Shown piece after piece: positions 31,236 through 44,600 of a stretch of 64,000 nt of DNA. The stretch covers positions 60,896,787 through 60,960,786 of the forward strand of contig NC_081842.1 in the NCBI RefSeq assembly GCF_963259705.1, written 5' to 3'. Under the pieces are notes generated by a model. That model was given only the letters and a program-made list of their open reading frames with translations. It was not told the origin of the DNA and did not search any database. The stretch is from Myotis daubentonii (lineage: Eukaryota; Chordata; Mammalia; Chiroptera; Vespertilionidae). A program made the position numbers and the translations under genes. How positions within the stretch are numbered: the stretch's first letter is position 1; each line of letters starts with the position of its first letter.

Positions 31236-32438
31236 TACATGAAAGTTGTTTTTATTTTTAAAGGGCGTGGCGGGGGGGGGGAGGTGGAAATCAAGGATTT
31301 TACTCCAAGACAAGGGAAAGTTCAACTGGACTCTGGCTGATGGTGACCATACTTGGGGCCTGTGTCCTGGGGCAGTGCCTTGGTGTTCCTACGTGTGTGG
31401 ACGTAATCATGCTACCAGCCACAAAGCAATGGAACTGAGCCACTGGTGGTTATGATGTTTGCAAATCCAGCACTAGCAACCTGTCTGTTTAATGCCTCCT
31501 AGATATTTTGCTGCTGTTAAAATAGGCTGCGCTAAGCAGGTGGCTTTGCCTTGGCTCTGGACTTTAAGATTGTCAGCCAGGTAATCTAGGTGTATAGATA
31601 ACAATGCTTCCCTCCTCAAATATTATAAAAAATAAAAAATATAACTAAATGTAATTATCATATGATTCAGTATAAATATTGCATTTATGTAAAATATACT
31701 ATGTAGACTAAAATTCTTAAATACAACTGTACATCCTCCTTGTTACTAGTTACTTTTACTTCTTGTTATCGATAACAAAAACAAACAAACAAAAACAGCT
31801 TAAGCCTGGCGTTTCCTTAAGCTTAACCAATTCACACATTTCTACCTTGTCCCGAGCCTCTGTTGAGTCCAGGGTTTGTCTGAGCCCTCCCTCTGACCTT
31901 TGAATTGCTCTGTCACCATATTGAAAACCCCTCGAGAAAGGACCCTTGCCATATTTCCTGCTTTCAATCCCCGCTTCCTCGTTCCCTCTTGGTCAGGTAG
32001 AGACAGGAAAACAGTTTATTTATCAAATAAAGTAATAGCGTATGAAAAAAAAATCCCAAGGCTTTTTTCCAAATAGCAGTTTACTTTACAGCTCATTTCT
32101 AAAGGTTTTCAACTGTATCTCTTTAGGTATCTACCTGCTAGATTGTTCACTAGGCTGCATGCAACAGTCTCTTAGCAACCATAAACTTCATGGAAAACTC
32201 CTAACTCTTTTAGAAGTTGGCCTTCTCTTAAAAGACTTGGAGTTATACAAGCAAGAAGTGCCGGAATTTAGTTCTCTTTTAAAATAAATAAATTATAACA
32301 ATATTTCAGAGGGCTATCAAGTGGTTTCTTGCCGTTGGCCCCTCCCTCTGAAGCTGCATTGGAGATGTTGCCGGTGAGGAAGCCGTGTCCTCCCCCAGGG
32401 AAGGGGTCATGACTGTCTTTTATCCTGACTCCCTCCAG
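31236..32438. other. non-coding stretch upstream of the first GPR156 exon seen
   Basis: Contains a G run at 31269 and AT-rich sequence. The last 15 bases are a polypyrimidine tract and AG acceptor. TM1-encoding sequence was sought here and not found. Confidence 0.5.
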
Positions 32439-32574
32439 GATTGTGAAGATGTCCAGTCCCAATCTGAACATTGTGACCTTATTGGGCAGTTGTCTGACTT
32501 ACAGTAGCGCTTACCTCTTTGGGATTCAAGGTCAAGATGCTTCAGTGGGCAGCTCCATGGAAACTCTCATTCAG
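32439..32574 (+). CDS. GPR156: GPR156 exon: TM2
   Basis: Acceptor CTCCCTCCAG, donor GTAGGT. The first base completes a codon begun in the missing upstream exon; 45 codons follow, with [20 protein letters not shown] making TM2 and an outer loop [18 protein letters not shown]. Confidence 0.97.
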
Positions 32575-35500
32575 GTAGGTGAAGTCTTAATTTTTGTTTT
32601 AAATATAATGCCCAAGTTTTGATAGGTTTTTAATCGGCTTACTCCTGTAGGTGGTGGTTATCTGTGTCTTTGATGTGGGCGCTGTCAGAGGCAATCCCTG
32701 GAGTGCTGAGTCAATGAGGCCCCCCCCTCTGTCCCATGCCCTCTGTGGACTGAGGCTTTGTGGACCAGAATGTGTGGAGAATGACAATGGGTTCTCTCAT
32801 GCCTCTTGCTCCTGTCCCTTTCCACTGTAGGTAAGACTGTCCATGCTGTGCATTGGGACCTCCCTTGTGTTTGGACCCATTCTGGGGAAGAGCTGGCGAC
32901 TCTACAAGGTGTTTACCCAGAGGGTCCCAGACAAGAGAGTGGTGAGTAGCAACAAGTACACAGTGCTTGACTGCAGATGGCAGCTTCACTATTGATTAAA
33001 AGCTAGAGCAGCTTTGCCAGATTACTGGTCTGGCCCTTTTACAACAACCTGAAGTTCCTACTCCTCACTTCAAACCTGGGAGTCCTGTGGCCTCCCAAGT
33101 CCCCAAGCCTGGAAGGCTGTGTGTTACTGCTATTGGAGAGAGAGGTCTTTGAACATAGGTTCTGCTTCATACGTACCCAGGGCCCTGGTACTGCTCTGGG
33201 GATGTGAGCTGGCCAAGATGAGGCACCAGCGTGAGGTGACCAGAGAGAGCATTGCTCGACACAGGTGTGAGTTGAAAGTGGAGGGAGGGAGAATGAGTAC
33301 AGAGAAGCTCTAGCAAGTGTAAGCAGGTATTTCCCTCAGTGGAGCCCAGTTCTTTTCCATGTCGGAGGCCACTCTCTGCACTAAGAAGGATGGACCTAGA
33401 ACAGAGAGCAGAGGAGAAGACACCCATTCAGCAGATAGAAGCTATGTGGCAGCAGATCACCTACATGTCTCTGTTATCAGATGTCATCCTAACCACATCC
33501 CCTCATTTTATCAGGTTCCCTGATAGAGCTGCCCAAATCTCAAAGCCTGATCATCAAACTCTGTCTATAGGCTCTGCCCAGTCCCAATATATCTCTCAGT
33601 GGGATTTTACTTTTGTGGAATGATGCTTTTTATTTTTATTTTTTAATTATTGAATAATGGTGAATATTTATCAAAAGCTCAGCTGTAAGTACCCATACAT
33701 ATGAAAAACATTGCCTAAACATGGACAAGAAATATATCCATCCCTCACAGTGGTTCTCAACCTTCCTAATGCTGCGACCCTTAAATACAGTTCCTCATGT
33801 TGTGGTGACCCCCAACCATAAAATTATTTTCATTGCTACTTCATAACTGTAATTTTGCTACTTTATGAATTGTAATGTAAATATCTTATATGCTATATGT
33901 GTTTTCCGATGGTCGCGACCCACAGGTTGAGAACAGCTACTCTAGAATATTGATTTTTTTTAAAAAAATAGCTTTATTGAGGCATAGTTGACATGCAATG
34001 AACTGCACATATTCAAAGTGTATGATTTCATAAGTTTTGGCATATGTATATTCATTAAACATGGTGTATAAGCCACAAAAACTTTCTTATACACCTTTAT
34101 CTCCCTTTCCTGTCCAATCCTTTATCGCCTGTTCCTGTCCCTAGGCAACTATTGATCTGCTTCCTGTCACTATAGATGACTTTGCATGTCCCAGAATTTT
34201 ACATCAATGGAATCATACAGTATGTACTTTTTTTCCCCATCTTCTTACACTTGGCATAGTTATTTTGAAATTCATCCATGTTGTGGTGTGCTTCAGTGGT
34301 TCTTTCCTTGTTACTGTAGAGTAGTATTCCAATGTGTAGATGCATTTCAGTTTGTTTCTCCATTCACTGATTGGTGGATGTTTGGGTTTGTTTCCAGTTT
34401 GTGGCTATTAAAAATAAAACTATGGATATTCATGTACAAGTCTTTATGTAAACATATCCTTTTATTTCTCTTAGATAAAAACCCAAGAGTAGTCCTAGCT
34501 GGTTTTGCTTAGTGGATAGAGCTTCGGCCGACAGACTGTAGGGTCCTGGGTTGGATTCCGGTCAAGGGCATGTGCCTAGGTTGCGGGCTCAATCCCCAGT
34601 AGGGGGCATGCAGGAGGCGGCCGATCAATGATTCTCTCTCATCCTAGATGTTTCTAGCTCTCTCTCCCTCTCCCTTCCTCTCTAAAATGAATAAAAATAT
34701 ATATTTTTAAAAGCGGGGGGGGGGGGGACATCTTAAAAAGAAAACACCCATGTGTAGAATGGTTGGATCATGTGGTAAGTGTATGTTTAACTTTTTAAGA
34801 AATTGCCTGACTGTTTTCCAAAGTGATTGTACCATATTACCTTCTCACCAGCAGAGTTTTAGAGTCCCTTTCCTCCACATCCTCTGCAACATTTGACTTG
34901 GTTGGTCTTTTTTATTTTGGCCATTGTAATTAGTGTGTGTAATAGTATCTCGTTGTGACTTAATTTGCATTTCCCTAATGCAATGTTGAGCATCTTTTCA
35001 CATATACACAGGATCGGGACAAAAGTAGGTTTACAGTTGTTTATATGGAAAATAATACAATAATTAATAAAAAATACACGAAGAAACTGTTTCACATAAA
35101 ACTGTAAGCCTACTTTTCCCCACCCTGTAATAGTATATCTTCTTTGGTGAAGTATCTGCTCATTTCTCGCACATTTTTAAATTTAGTATTTTGTTTTCTT
35201 ATTACTGAGTTTTGAGAGTTCTTTTTAAAAAAAAAAAATTCAGGATATAAGTCCTTTATCAGATATATGATTTGCAAGTATTTTCTTCCAATTTGTGGCT
35301 TTTCTTTTTATTCGCTGAAGAGTGTCTTTCAAAAAGAAGAAGTTTCTAATTTTGATGTTCAATTTACCTAATTTTTTTATGCATTATGTTTTTGGTATCA
35401 AATCTAAAAACACTTTTGCCTGACTCAAGGCCCCAAAAGGTTTTCTCCTGTGTTTACTTGTAGTTTTAAGAGTTTTCATTTTTACAATTAGGCCTATCAT

Positions 35501-38500
35501 CATTTTTTAGTTAATTTTGAAATATGGTGTGCTACTTGGATCAAAGTTCATTTTTTTACATATGGATATCCAATTGTTCCAGCAACAATTGTTGAAAAGA
35601 CTGTCCTTTCTTCATTGAATTACCTTTGTTGAAAATCATTTGTCGATAGATATCTTGATCTATTTCTGAATTCTACTGTGTGTCATGGATGTAGTTTATT
35701 TTAACACAAATACCATATTACCTTGATTACTGTAGCTTTATATTAAATCTTGAATTAGGGATTGTTAGCTCTCCAACTGTGTTCTTCTCTTTCAATGTTG
35801 TTTTTGCTATTCTAGAGCCTTTCAATTGTCATTTGGGTTTTTGAATCAGTTTGCAAATTTCTACAAAAATCCTATGGAGATTTTGATTGAGATTGTTTTG
35901 AATTTATAGATCAAATTGTAGAGCATTGACTTCTTAACAATATTGTGTCTTTTAACCCATGAACAGAGTATATTTCTCCATTTATTTAGGTCTTCTTTAA
36001 TTTATTTCAGCATTTTTTTTGTATTTTTTAGTGGAAGTCTTTTACACCTTTTATTAGATTTATAACTAAGTATTTTATATTTCTGTGCTACTATACATGT
36101 TATTGTTTTTTATTTCACTTTCCAATTTTGTCTTGCTAATATATAGAAGTATGATTTATTTTTGTATGCTGACCTTGTTCGCTGCAAATCTTACTAACCT
36201 ACTCATTAATTTTAGTAGCTTTTTTATTTATTTATTTTATTTTTTATTGTCTAAAGTTTTACAATTGTCTTCTTTATCCCCAATTGACCCCCCCAAGCAA
36301 GAATTCTAGTAGCTTTTTAAATAGAATCCATCAAATTTTCTACATGGAGTATCATATCATATGTGAATAAAGACAATTTCTGTCCAACCTCTTGTATGAT
36401 GGCACTTGCTAAAAACAATAGTACAATGTTTAATAGAAGTGCTGAGAGCAGACATTCTTGAGTTGTTCTTTATTTTATAGGGAAAGCATTCAGTCTTTCA
36501 AAGCTAAGTAAGATGTTAGCTGTCATTTCATTGTAGATACCTTTTATTTAATTGGGGAAGCCCCTCTATTCCTATTTTTCTGAGAATTTTTATAAAGAAT
36601 TAATGTTGGGCCTTGGCCGATTTGGCTCAGTGAATAGAGTGTCGGCCTGTGGACTCAAGGGTCCTGGGTTTGATTCCGGTCAAGAGCACATGCCAGGGTT
36701 GTGGGCTCGGTCCCCAATAGGGGTCGTGCAGGAGGCAGCCAATCAATGATTCCCTCTCATCATTGATGTTTCTATTTCTCTCTTTCTCTCCCTTCCTTTC
36801 TGAAATCAATAAAAATATATTTAAAAAAATAAATAAAGAATTGATGTTGGGCTTTGTAAAATGCTTTTACAAGGTTTGTTGACATGATTACATGTTTTTG
36901 TTTTTTTAGTTGTTCATATGTTGGATTACAATAAATGATTTTAGAATCACAAACCAACCTTGCATTCCAGACAAACTCCACTTGGTCAGGATGTATTATC
37001 CTCTTCTTATATTGTTGGATTTATTTTGTTTATAATGTGAATTACTGTTCATAAGGGATTGCTCTATAATTTTCTTTTCTTGTAAAATCTTCCTCTGGCT
37101 TTGGTATCAGGATAATGTCAGCCTTCTAGGATGAATTGGAAAGTATTCCCTCCTCTTCAGTCTCTGGAAGAGTTTATGTATAATTGGCATTCACCTTGTA
37201 TAAGTACTTTACAATAGTGTGCTTCTATTTCTCCCCTTCTCAATCTTTGTTCTATTGTTTTTACTTTTGCATGTTATTTTTGTTTGTTTGTTTAAAATTA
37301 GTTATCTTTTTAAAAATCAAATATCTGATGGAAGAGAAAGAACTTATTTTTTAAAAATATTTTTTTGTATTGATTTCAGAGAGGAAGGGAGAGGGAAAGA
37401 GAGATAGAAACATTGATGATGAGAGAGAATCATTGATTGGCTGCCTCCTGCATGCTCCCTACTGGGGAGGAGCCCATAACCCAGCATGTGCCCTGACCAG
37501 GAATCATACCATGTCCTCCTGGTTCATGGTGACACTCAACCATTGAGCCACAATGGCTGGGCTAAAATTGGTTATCTTTTAAAGATATATTTAAAAATAA
37601 AAATCAATCACATAGTTTTCCATTAAATTAACATTTCCAGAGCTCTTACTCTCCTTGTACAAGTATCCTTTTGATATTATTTTCCTTTTTTCTGAAGGAT
37701 CTCTAACATTCTCATGCAAGTGTGCTACTGCTGAATTTTTTCAGTTTTTGTTTATCTGAAAAAGTCTTTATTCCACCTTTGTTTCAGAAAGATATTTCCT
37801 GTTGGATGTAGAATTCTAGGTTGAGGTTTTACTTTTTACTCTTAGTACTTTAAAGTTTTTTCTCCACTGTCTTCTCACTTGGCCTTCTACCTGATGAGAT
37901 ATCTGGTCTTCCTTATCTTTGTTTCTCTATAGATAATGTATCTTTGTTTACTGGTTGCTTTAAAGATTTACTCTGAATCACTGGTTTTGAGCAGTTTGAT
38001 TAAGCAACCGATTGCTTTTATCTTACAAACACCAGGAATCATTAACTGGTTGTGCCTTCTTTCCATTGGTTGACAAAAACTCAGTCCCACATTTATGCCC
38101 CAATTCACGGATGTTATGTATGCTACTCACCTGAGGTTTTATCATAATTCTTTTTCATTATCTCTTTTTTAAATGTGTTTCAGTTTTTTATCCTGTTGCA
38201 AGATATGTGTTTTCTTAATTTTATTTTTGTAGTCACAAAAGTAAGGCTTTTTTGTGTATGAAGTCAAGTGATTCATGTAAGTATAAAGAAAGTGTTAGCA
38301 ACCCCTCAGCTCTCAATCCCACCCACCAGGTTAATGGTTTTAATAGTTTTATGTGAAAACTCCCACATCTCTCTATCTGCTCATATACACATATCTAGAA
38401 ATAATGGAGTATTTACTTTATAGAACCCTTGAATCTTTTGTGGAAAAAGTCAGAATATGGGAAATATAAACAAATGAAAATGTTTAATGGTGATGATGAT

Positions 38501-41500
38501 ATGGACACAGAAATCATTGTAAATATTTAGTATCTGTTTCACCTTTGATGGCTGGATGTGAAGCTTTTGGGGAGAACTAACCCTGGAGTCTATAGCTCAG
38601 AGCATGTAGGACACTCTAGCCCCTGTGTAGCCAGTGAGCTAAGGAAAATTATGACCTTGACTCTTTTTCAGATCATCAAAGACCTGCAGCTACTGGGGCT
38701 GGTGGCAGCCCTGGTGGTAGCTGATGTGATCCTGCTTCTGACGTGGGTATTAACTGATCCCATCCAATGCCTCCAGATTCTCGGTGTCAGTATGACGGTG
38801 AGGGGCCCAATTCCTGGAGAATTCACTTCCTGACCTGGGGGGACTGGCTTCTGTGGGCACACAAGGGTCGTTCTCCCAGTAGCACTCACTGTGTGGCATG
38901 CTCCCAACAAGAAGATAAGTGACACAAAGAGGAGGAAGAGTGAGGCACTGTGGCTGCTGTGAATGAATGCCTTGCCCCTTGTCTGCAAGGTGTGCTCCCA
39001 CTCCCGCTGCCCCTCCTGCCCCAGGTGTCCTCCACCTGCATCCACTAAGGTGTCAACACACTGGAATCTGCCTGGCAGTTATCTCTGCTTCCACATTATC
39101 AATAATGAGAACTCGGAGCAGCAGGAAGTTGCCTTCCCCTAATTGTTGGAAGCAAAAGTAGGAATCTGAGGTTGTCTTCGGAGTCAGTCAACCCTGGTTC
39201 AAATCCTAGCTCTACTACTTTCTAGCCAGGTGACCTTGGGAAAGTCATTTAACCTCTCTAAGTCTCTATTTTCCTCATAAGTAAAATGGAGATAATACTA
39301 CTACCTGTTTCTTAGGGCTTTGGTGATAAGTAAGTAAAAGAGTGCAAGTAAAGAACTCAATTGTGCCTGATACATAGTCTTCAGTTGGTAGAAAATCCTA
39401 TGTTCCTAGACTCACAGGGGCTGAGAAATACAGTGGAACCTTGACATTGCAGATTTAATATTTAAGGTTTCAACTGTTAACAAATAGTAGGAATTTATCA
39501 TTCTGCTGGTGCACTAATGCGAATCATTATGGTAGCAAAGCACACAACAGAGGGTAAGCCCTGCTGCCACCAAACATCCAACTTTATTGTCTTTTCCTCC
39601 AATTAATAGTCACTCTCATTTATTTAATGGAGTCAACTAAATTTTATAGCTTTTACACATTAAGGGGGAAAATAGAGGCTGTACAGGAGTTCACACTCCA
39701 GGACCTTCACAGGGATCTGCTGTGTGTTCCTGGTAATTGTGGGTGCCCTCCGTACTGACTCTGTGTCCCTCGTAGGTGACAGGGAGAGAAGTGGCCTGCT
39801 CGCTGACCAGCACACACTTCTGCGCTTCCCGGTACTCTGATGTCTGGATTGTTCTTGTTTTGGGATGCAAGGTTGGTATCCACATCTTCTTGGGGTAGTC
39901 TGTCTGTCACCAACAAAATGGACATATATGAAGAAGGAATTAATAAGGTGATTCCTGAAAAGAATCTTGAAATCAGGAAGACCTCTGTTGATACATAACT
40001 CTCACAACCAGGACCCTTATTATTTCTTTACATTTGGGAATGGGGGGTCACTTTTTCAACTCTTTGGACTTCCTCATTTTGTTCTCCCCAAATCATGTGG
40101 AATTCACCTACTGTTTCTCCCATTTCTTGGCTTGGTTTTAAATTTACTTGTAAATATCAGTTTTCTTCCCAAATCCCTGCAAGGAAGACTGTGTCAAGGT
40201 ATCCTGCTGCCGTTCACCCACCTCACTCTCACTCTGGTTGGAAGACAGGCTGGCTCAAAGACAGATGACAACACCCAGGGTGTCCTTTGAGTGATTCCAG
40301 CTGCCTCAAGTGTCTCCCGCCCTGAATCTCCCATCATTAGACTCATTTGTCTCTGGTAGATGGTAAAAGTAGGATATCATTTCCAGAGGGTACAGGATAC
40401 CTACATAGGGCACTGAGGGCGGTCCCTAGAACCAACTGTCCTGTTAGCTGGTTTTCAGCTTGTAGGGACAGAGAATCTGGCTGTGGGAGCATAGGGCAGG
40501 CCTGTTTCAATGAATAGGGTGAGCCCTGGGTGGCAGGAGCCTGTCTGTCGATTACCAGGGCAAAAAGGCCTGGTTGACTGATTGCTGGCAGAGTAGGAGT
40601 TTTTCTCTGAAGGTAAACTTTCAAGTGGGTGCTTCAGAGAAATAGCCTTGGGGATGGGCAGGGATGGGACAGGGAAATGTTGCTTTTTAATTATGTGCAT
40701 ATATTATTACTTTGATTGAAATATTTTCAAAAGAAAATACTAGGAAGTGAACAGCTCTTTCCTGGTTTCTTGCTTAAGAAAATGAGCTTCAGAACATGAC
40801 AGAGCAGGGTTTGAATTCTGACTCAGCCCCTTCCTAGCTGACCCTGAACCTCATTTGACCTCTCTGAGCCTTAGTTCCCTTACGTAAAATGGGGTATGAT
40901 AATATCCACTCAGAGCTGTTTTGAGTTTCAAAGGAGTTAATGCATGGCAAGAGTTTTCAACCACTCCTGCCCCATAGTAAGAGCTCAGTAAATTTTAGTT
41001 ATTATTATTAATCTTCTACTGCTCCCCTAAAGTCTAAGGCCTAGACATTTCTGAAAATCACAGCCCCTCTCCCACTTCCTCAAGCCCTAGAGGAGAGCAT
41101 GTCCTCCCCAGCAGCAACTCCGCACGTCCCCCATAGCAATTCACTTTGCGACTCAACTTGATTTATTTTCTCCATTGCCTTTTATATAAATACCATTTCT
41201 ATTTGATTTCACTGTAATATCTTTCTGAAGGACAAAGAAAGAAAAGGGGGAAGGAGTGCTGAGCATCAGGAAACTGACTGAGCCAGCTGCCCATGGGCTT
41301 CCTGGTCCATGAGCAGTCCCTGGCGAAGACCCAAATCTCTGCATAAAGTTCCAGGAGCCCCCACCTGCACCTGTCTGCTGCCCACTACCCCACACTTCTC
41401 AGCAGTGAAGGCAAATGACCTACAAGTATATGTGATTCATTTAAGAACAAGTCATGGATGTATAGGGGCTCTATTAATACCTAGTTCCCATTGGGCAAGG

Positions 41501-41605
41501 ATTGTAATGGAATTGAATTTTTTGTTGTTGTTGTTAATCCTCACCGAAGGATATTTTTTCCATTGCTTTTTTAGAGAGAGTGGGAGAGAGGGGGGCAGGG
41601 CAGGG

Positions 41606-41658
<53 letters not shown>

Positions 41659-44600
41659 GGATGTGAGAGAAACACATTGATTGGTTGCCTCCTGCACAAC
41701 TCCTGCATGATTCCCGACCAGGGCCGGGTATCGAACAGCAACCCAGGTATGTGCCCTTGACCAGGAATCAACCGCCCTCCCAACGCCCTCTGTGTGCACA
41801 GGGCCCATGCTCTAACCACTGATTGACACCAGCCAGGGCTGAAATTTTTAAATAGAATCAGATTTCAACATTTTAAAAACAAAGAGTTACTTTTATTCAC
41901 TTTTGATTAAAGTACTCATAATCCAACTCTGCCAAATGTCACCTGATGGCATCAGTTTCCCAAAAGTCAGGCCCCTCTGGCCTCCTGACTGGTGTATCTT
42001 CTAACCATTGAAGGTCTCAGGGCGGCACGTCAGGCCCCACTTGGGACACTGGACATTGGGGGCATCCAGAAGGCATCTCTGCCATGCTGATCCTTTACTC
42101 TAGGCCAGTGGTTCTCAACCTTCCTAATGCCGCGACTCTTTAATACAGTTCCTCATGTTGTGGTGACCCCCAATTTCATTGTTACAAATTGAACATAATT
42201 AAAGCATAGTAATTAATCACAAAAACAATATGTAATTATATATGTGTTTTCCGATGGTCTTAGGCGACCCCTGTGAAAGGGTCGTTCGACCCCCAAAGGG
42301 GTCACGACCCACAGGTTAAGAACCGCTGCTCTAGGCTGTCCGTCCTCCCAAAAATTATTGCCAGGGCTGTACCTGTAGGTGGAGCTAGTCAGGTTGGGGC
42401 ATTTTGGGACACTGGCAGGTGCCCTGCTGATCCCTGACCTTATTTATATTCATCATTAGTTCTCCCTCTGAGTCTCCTAGTTCCCATCCCACCTTATCCC
42501 CCATGGCATCTTCAGGTTCAGTTATAAAACATGGACATTTGTGTTTTGCCTTCAATCTCCCTAGCAGGCCAAGCTCCTTGAAAGGACCATGGCTTAGTTC
42601 TCTTTGTAGCACTGGTTCCTGCCCTACACCTAGCATGGTACTTTACACATAGTCAGGTGGACTTATGTTGCATCTACAGTATATGTTATGTATTATTGAG
42701 TAAAGTTTTGATTTCTGTTTAAATGCAGCTCGTTCCAAGAGAGAAAGCACTTTAAGGTGCCAGGCGTCGTTTTCTTCTTAGTAGAAATGAGAACTTTGAG
42801 AGCAAGTTTTTTGTTTGTTTGTATTTTTAATATATTTTTATTGATTTCAGAGAGGAAGGGAAGGGGATAGAGAGATAGAAACATCAATGATGAGAGAGAA
42901 TCATTGACTGGCTGCCTCCTGCATGCCCCCTACTGGGGACCGAGCCCACAACTGGGGCATGTGTCCTTGACCGGAATCGAACCCAGGACCCTTTAGTCCG
43001 CAGGCCGACGTTATATCCACTGAGCCAAACCAGCCAGGGCAAGAGCAGTTTTCTATTCATGAGAAAGAGGAAAGAAAAGGGCCACGGGTTCCTGGTGGTG
43101 GGGGCCGGGAATGTCACAAAGTGGGTGAAGGGTATAGATGGAGCCTTTGCTGCCTGTGCCTGCTCGGCAGGCTCATCGAGTTGCCAGCCTGCCTTTGTCC
43201 TCCTGCTTCCACTCTTCATCTCCCATAAACACCCACTGGCACAGAGCCTCTGCTAGCCTGGAGAGGTCTTTTGTGTAAATTAGAAAAGGCCTCCCTTCTA
43301 GGCAGATGCAGTCTTGCAGGTGCAGGGCTTGGCAAGCAGATGGTGCCTGTGGGAAAATTAGAAAAATGAGCCCCTTCCTCGGGGCATTGCTCCTGCCGCT
43401 GCACATGTCTGGGCAGACAGACCATGGGGGTATTTCAGCTTCCATGTGGCCCGCAGCTCCACACAGTGCAAAACCACATGATGGACGTGGCAGCCCTCAC
43501 CACCAGCAGCATGATGTGCCCGCAGCCCTATCTGTAGGGCTCCTGCCCGCCTATGCCATCCGGTCCTGTGCCTCTATCCCAGCAGAGTCCCGTCTTGCTG
43601 ACCTCTGATAAACCAATTCTCAGGGCAGGAGAGGAAAATAACATTTATTAAGCACCTACTAGGTGCCAGAAGCACCCTAAGGGTCCTTTCATGTCTGAGT
43701 AAACCCTCGTAGCAACCCTTTAAGGTGGGTATTATTACCCTTATTTTAAATGGTCCCGGCCCTCCTGCTCTTTAACCCTGAGTCTGTTATTCTGCTTCCC
43801 TGAGCCTCTGGTTCTCCCTCCGCATCCAGGGTCTGCTGCTGCTGTATGGTGCCTACCTGGCGGGCCTGACCGACCACGTCAGCTCTCCTCCTGTGAATCA
43901 GTCCTTAACCATCATGGTGGGGGTCAACCTTGTGGTGCTGGCCGCTGGGCTTCTTCTCGTGGTCACCAGGTACCTGCACGCCTGGCCCAACCTGGTCTTC
44001 GGCCTCACATCCGGGGGAATCTTTGTTTGCACGACCGCCATCAACTGCTTCATCTTCGTTCCCCAGGTGTGTTCTGAGGAGAATTTGGCAGGGCCGGTCC
44101 TGCAGAGCACTGGCTGGGCATGATAAACTGCTCACTGTGTTTTCTCTCAAGGCTTCTGGGTAAGATTTATTGGAGAGTCAGAAGGAAGGTGGGTTCCTGG
44201 TGAGCTGGCTCCTTCTGTTCTTCCCTCCTCGCTCTCCTGAAGGAAGACAGTTCGGCTCCCAGTCAGCAAAGAGGGCAGCCCGGAGTGGCTGAGTGCAGCG
44301 GCCCCACATTTCCACCCCTGGCAGCCGACTCGCAGACGTGCTTTTCCGCATCCTCCCGCCTGTTTCACTGCTCCTCAATCCCTTCCTCGTCTTGATAATG
44401 TCATTTTTTCCCTAGCCTGGGAGTCAGGAGCCTTTCTTTCCTGTTTAGGATTGCAGATTCACAGGGAAAACTCATTTGGAACTCTATGCAATTTTAAATG
44501 CTTTTTCTTTCTTTTTATTAGAGGAAAATAGAAAGCATTCCTCTTCTTTTTACAAAAAGGAGAAATAAAAACTCAATAAACATGTGTTTCATATTATAGG

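Larger units (their letters stand above)
33953..38170 (-). mobile_element. long old L1, antisense, with later insertions
   Basis: Antisense 3'UTR text begins at about 33953 (TAGCTTTATTGAGGCATAGT) and ORF2-type antisense text runs through CTTTATCAGATATATGATTT (35250), TTCAATTTACCTAATTTTTT (35360) and further. Later insertions are a SINE (34492), a mariner-like element (35007), a short L1 tail (36226), a SINE (36611) and a SINE (37311). The 5' limit near 38170 is vague and more than one old L1 may be joined here. It fills most of the intron between the TM3 and TM4 exons. Confidence 0.75.

Noticed and set aside
20476..32438. Search for GPR156 N-terminal and TM1 exons
   Set aside because: No open stretch with a TM1-like hydrophobic segment between good splice sites was found, so no exon is called.
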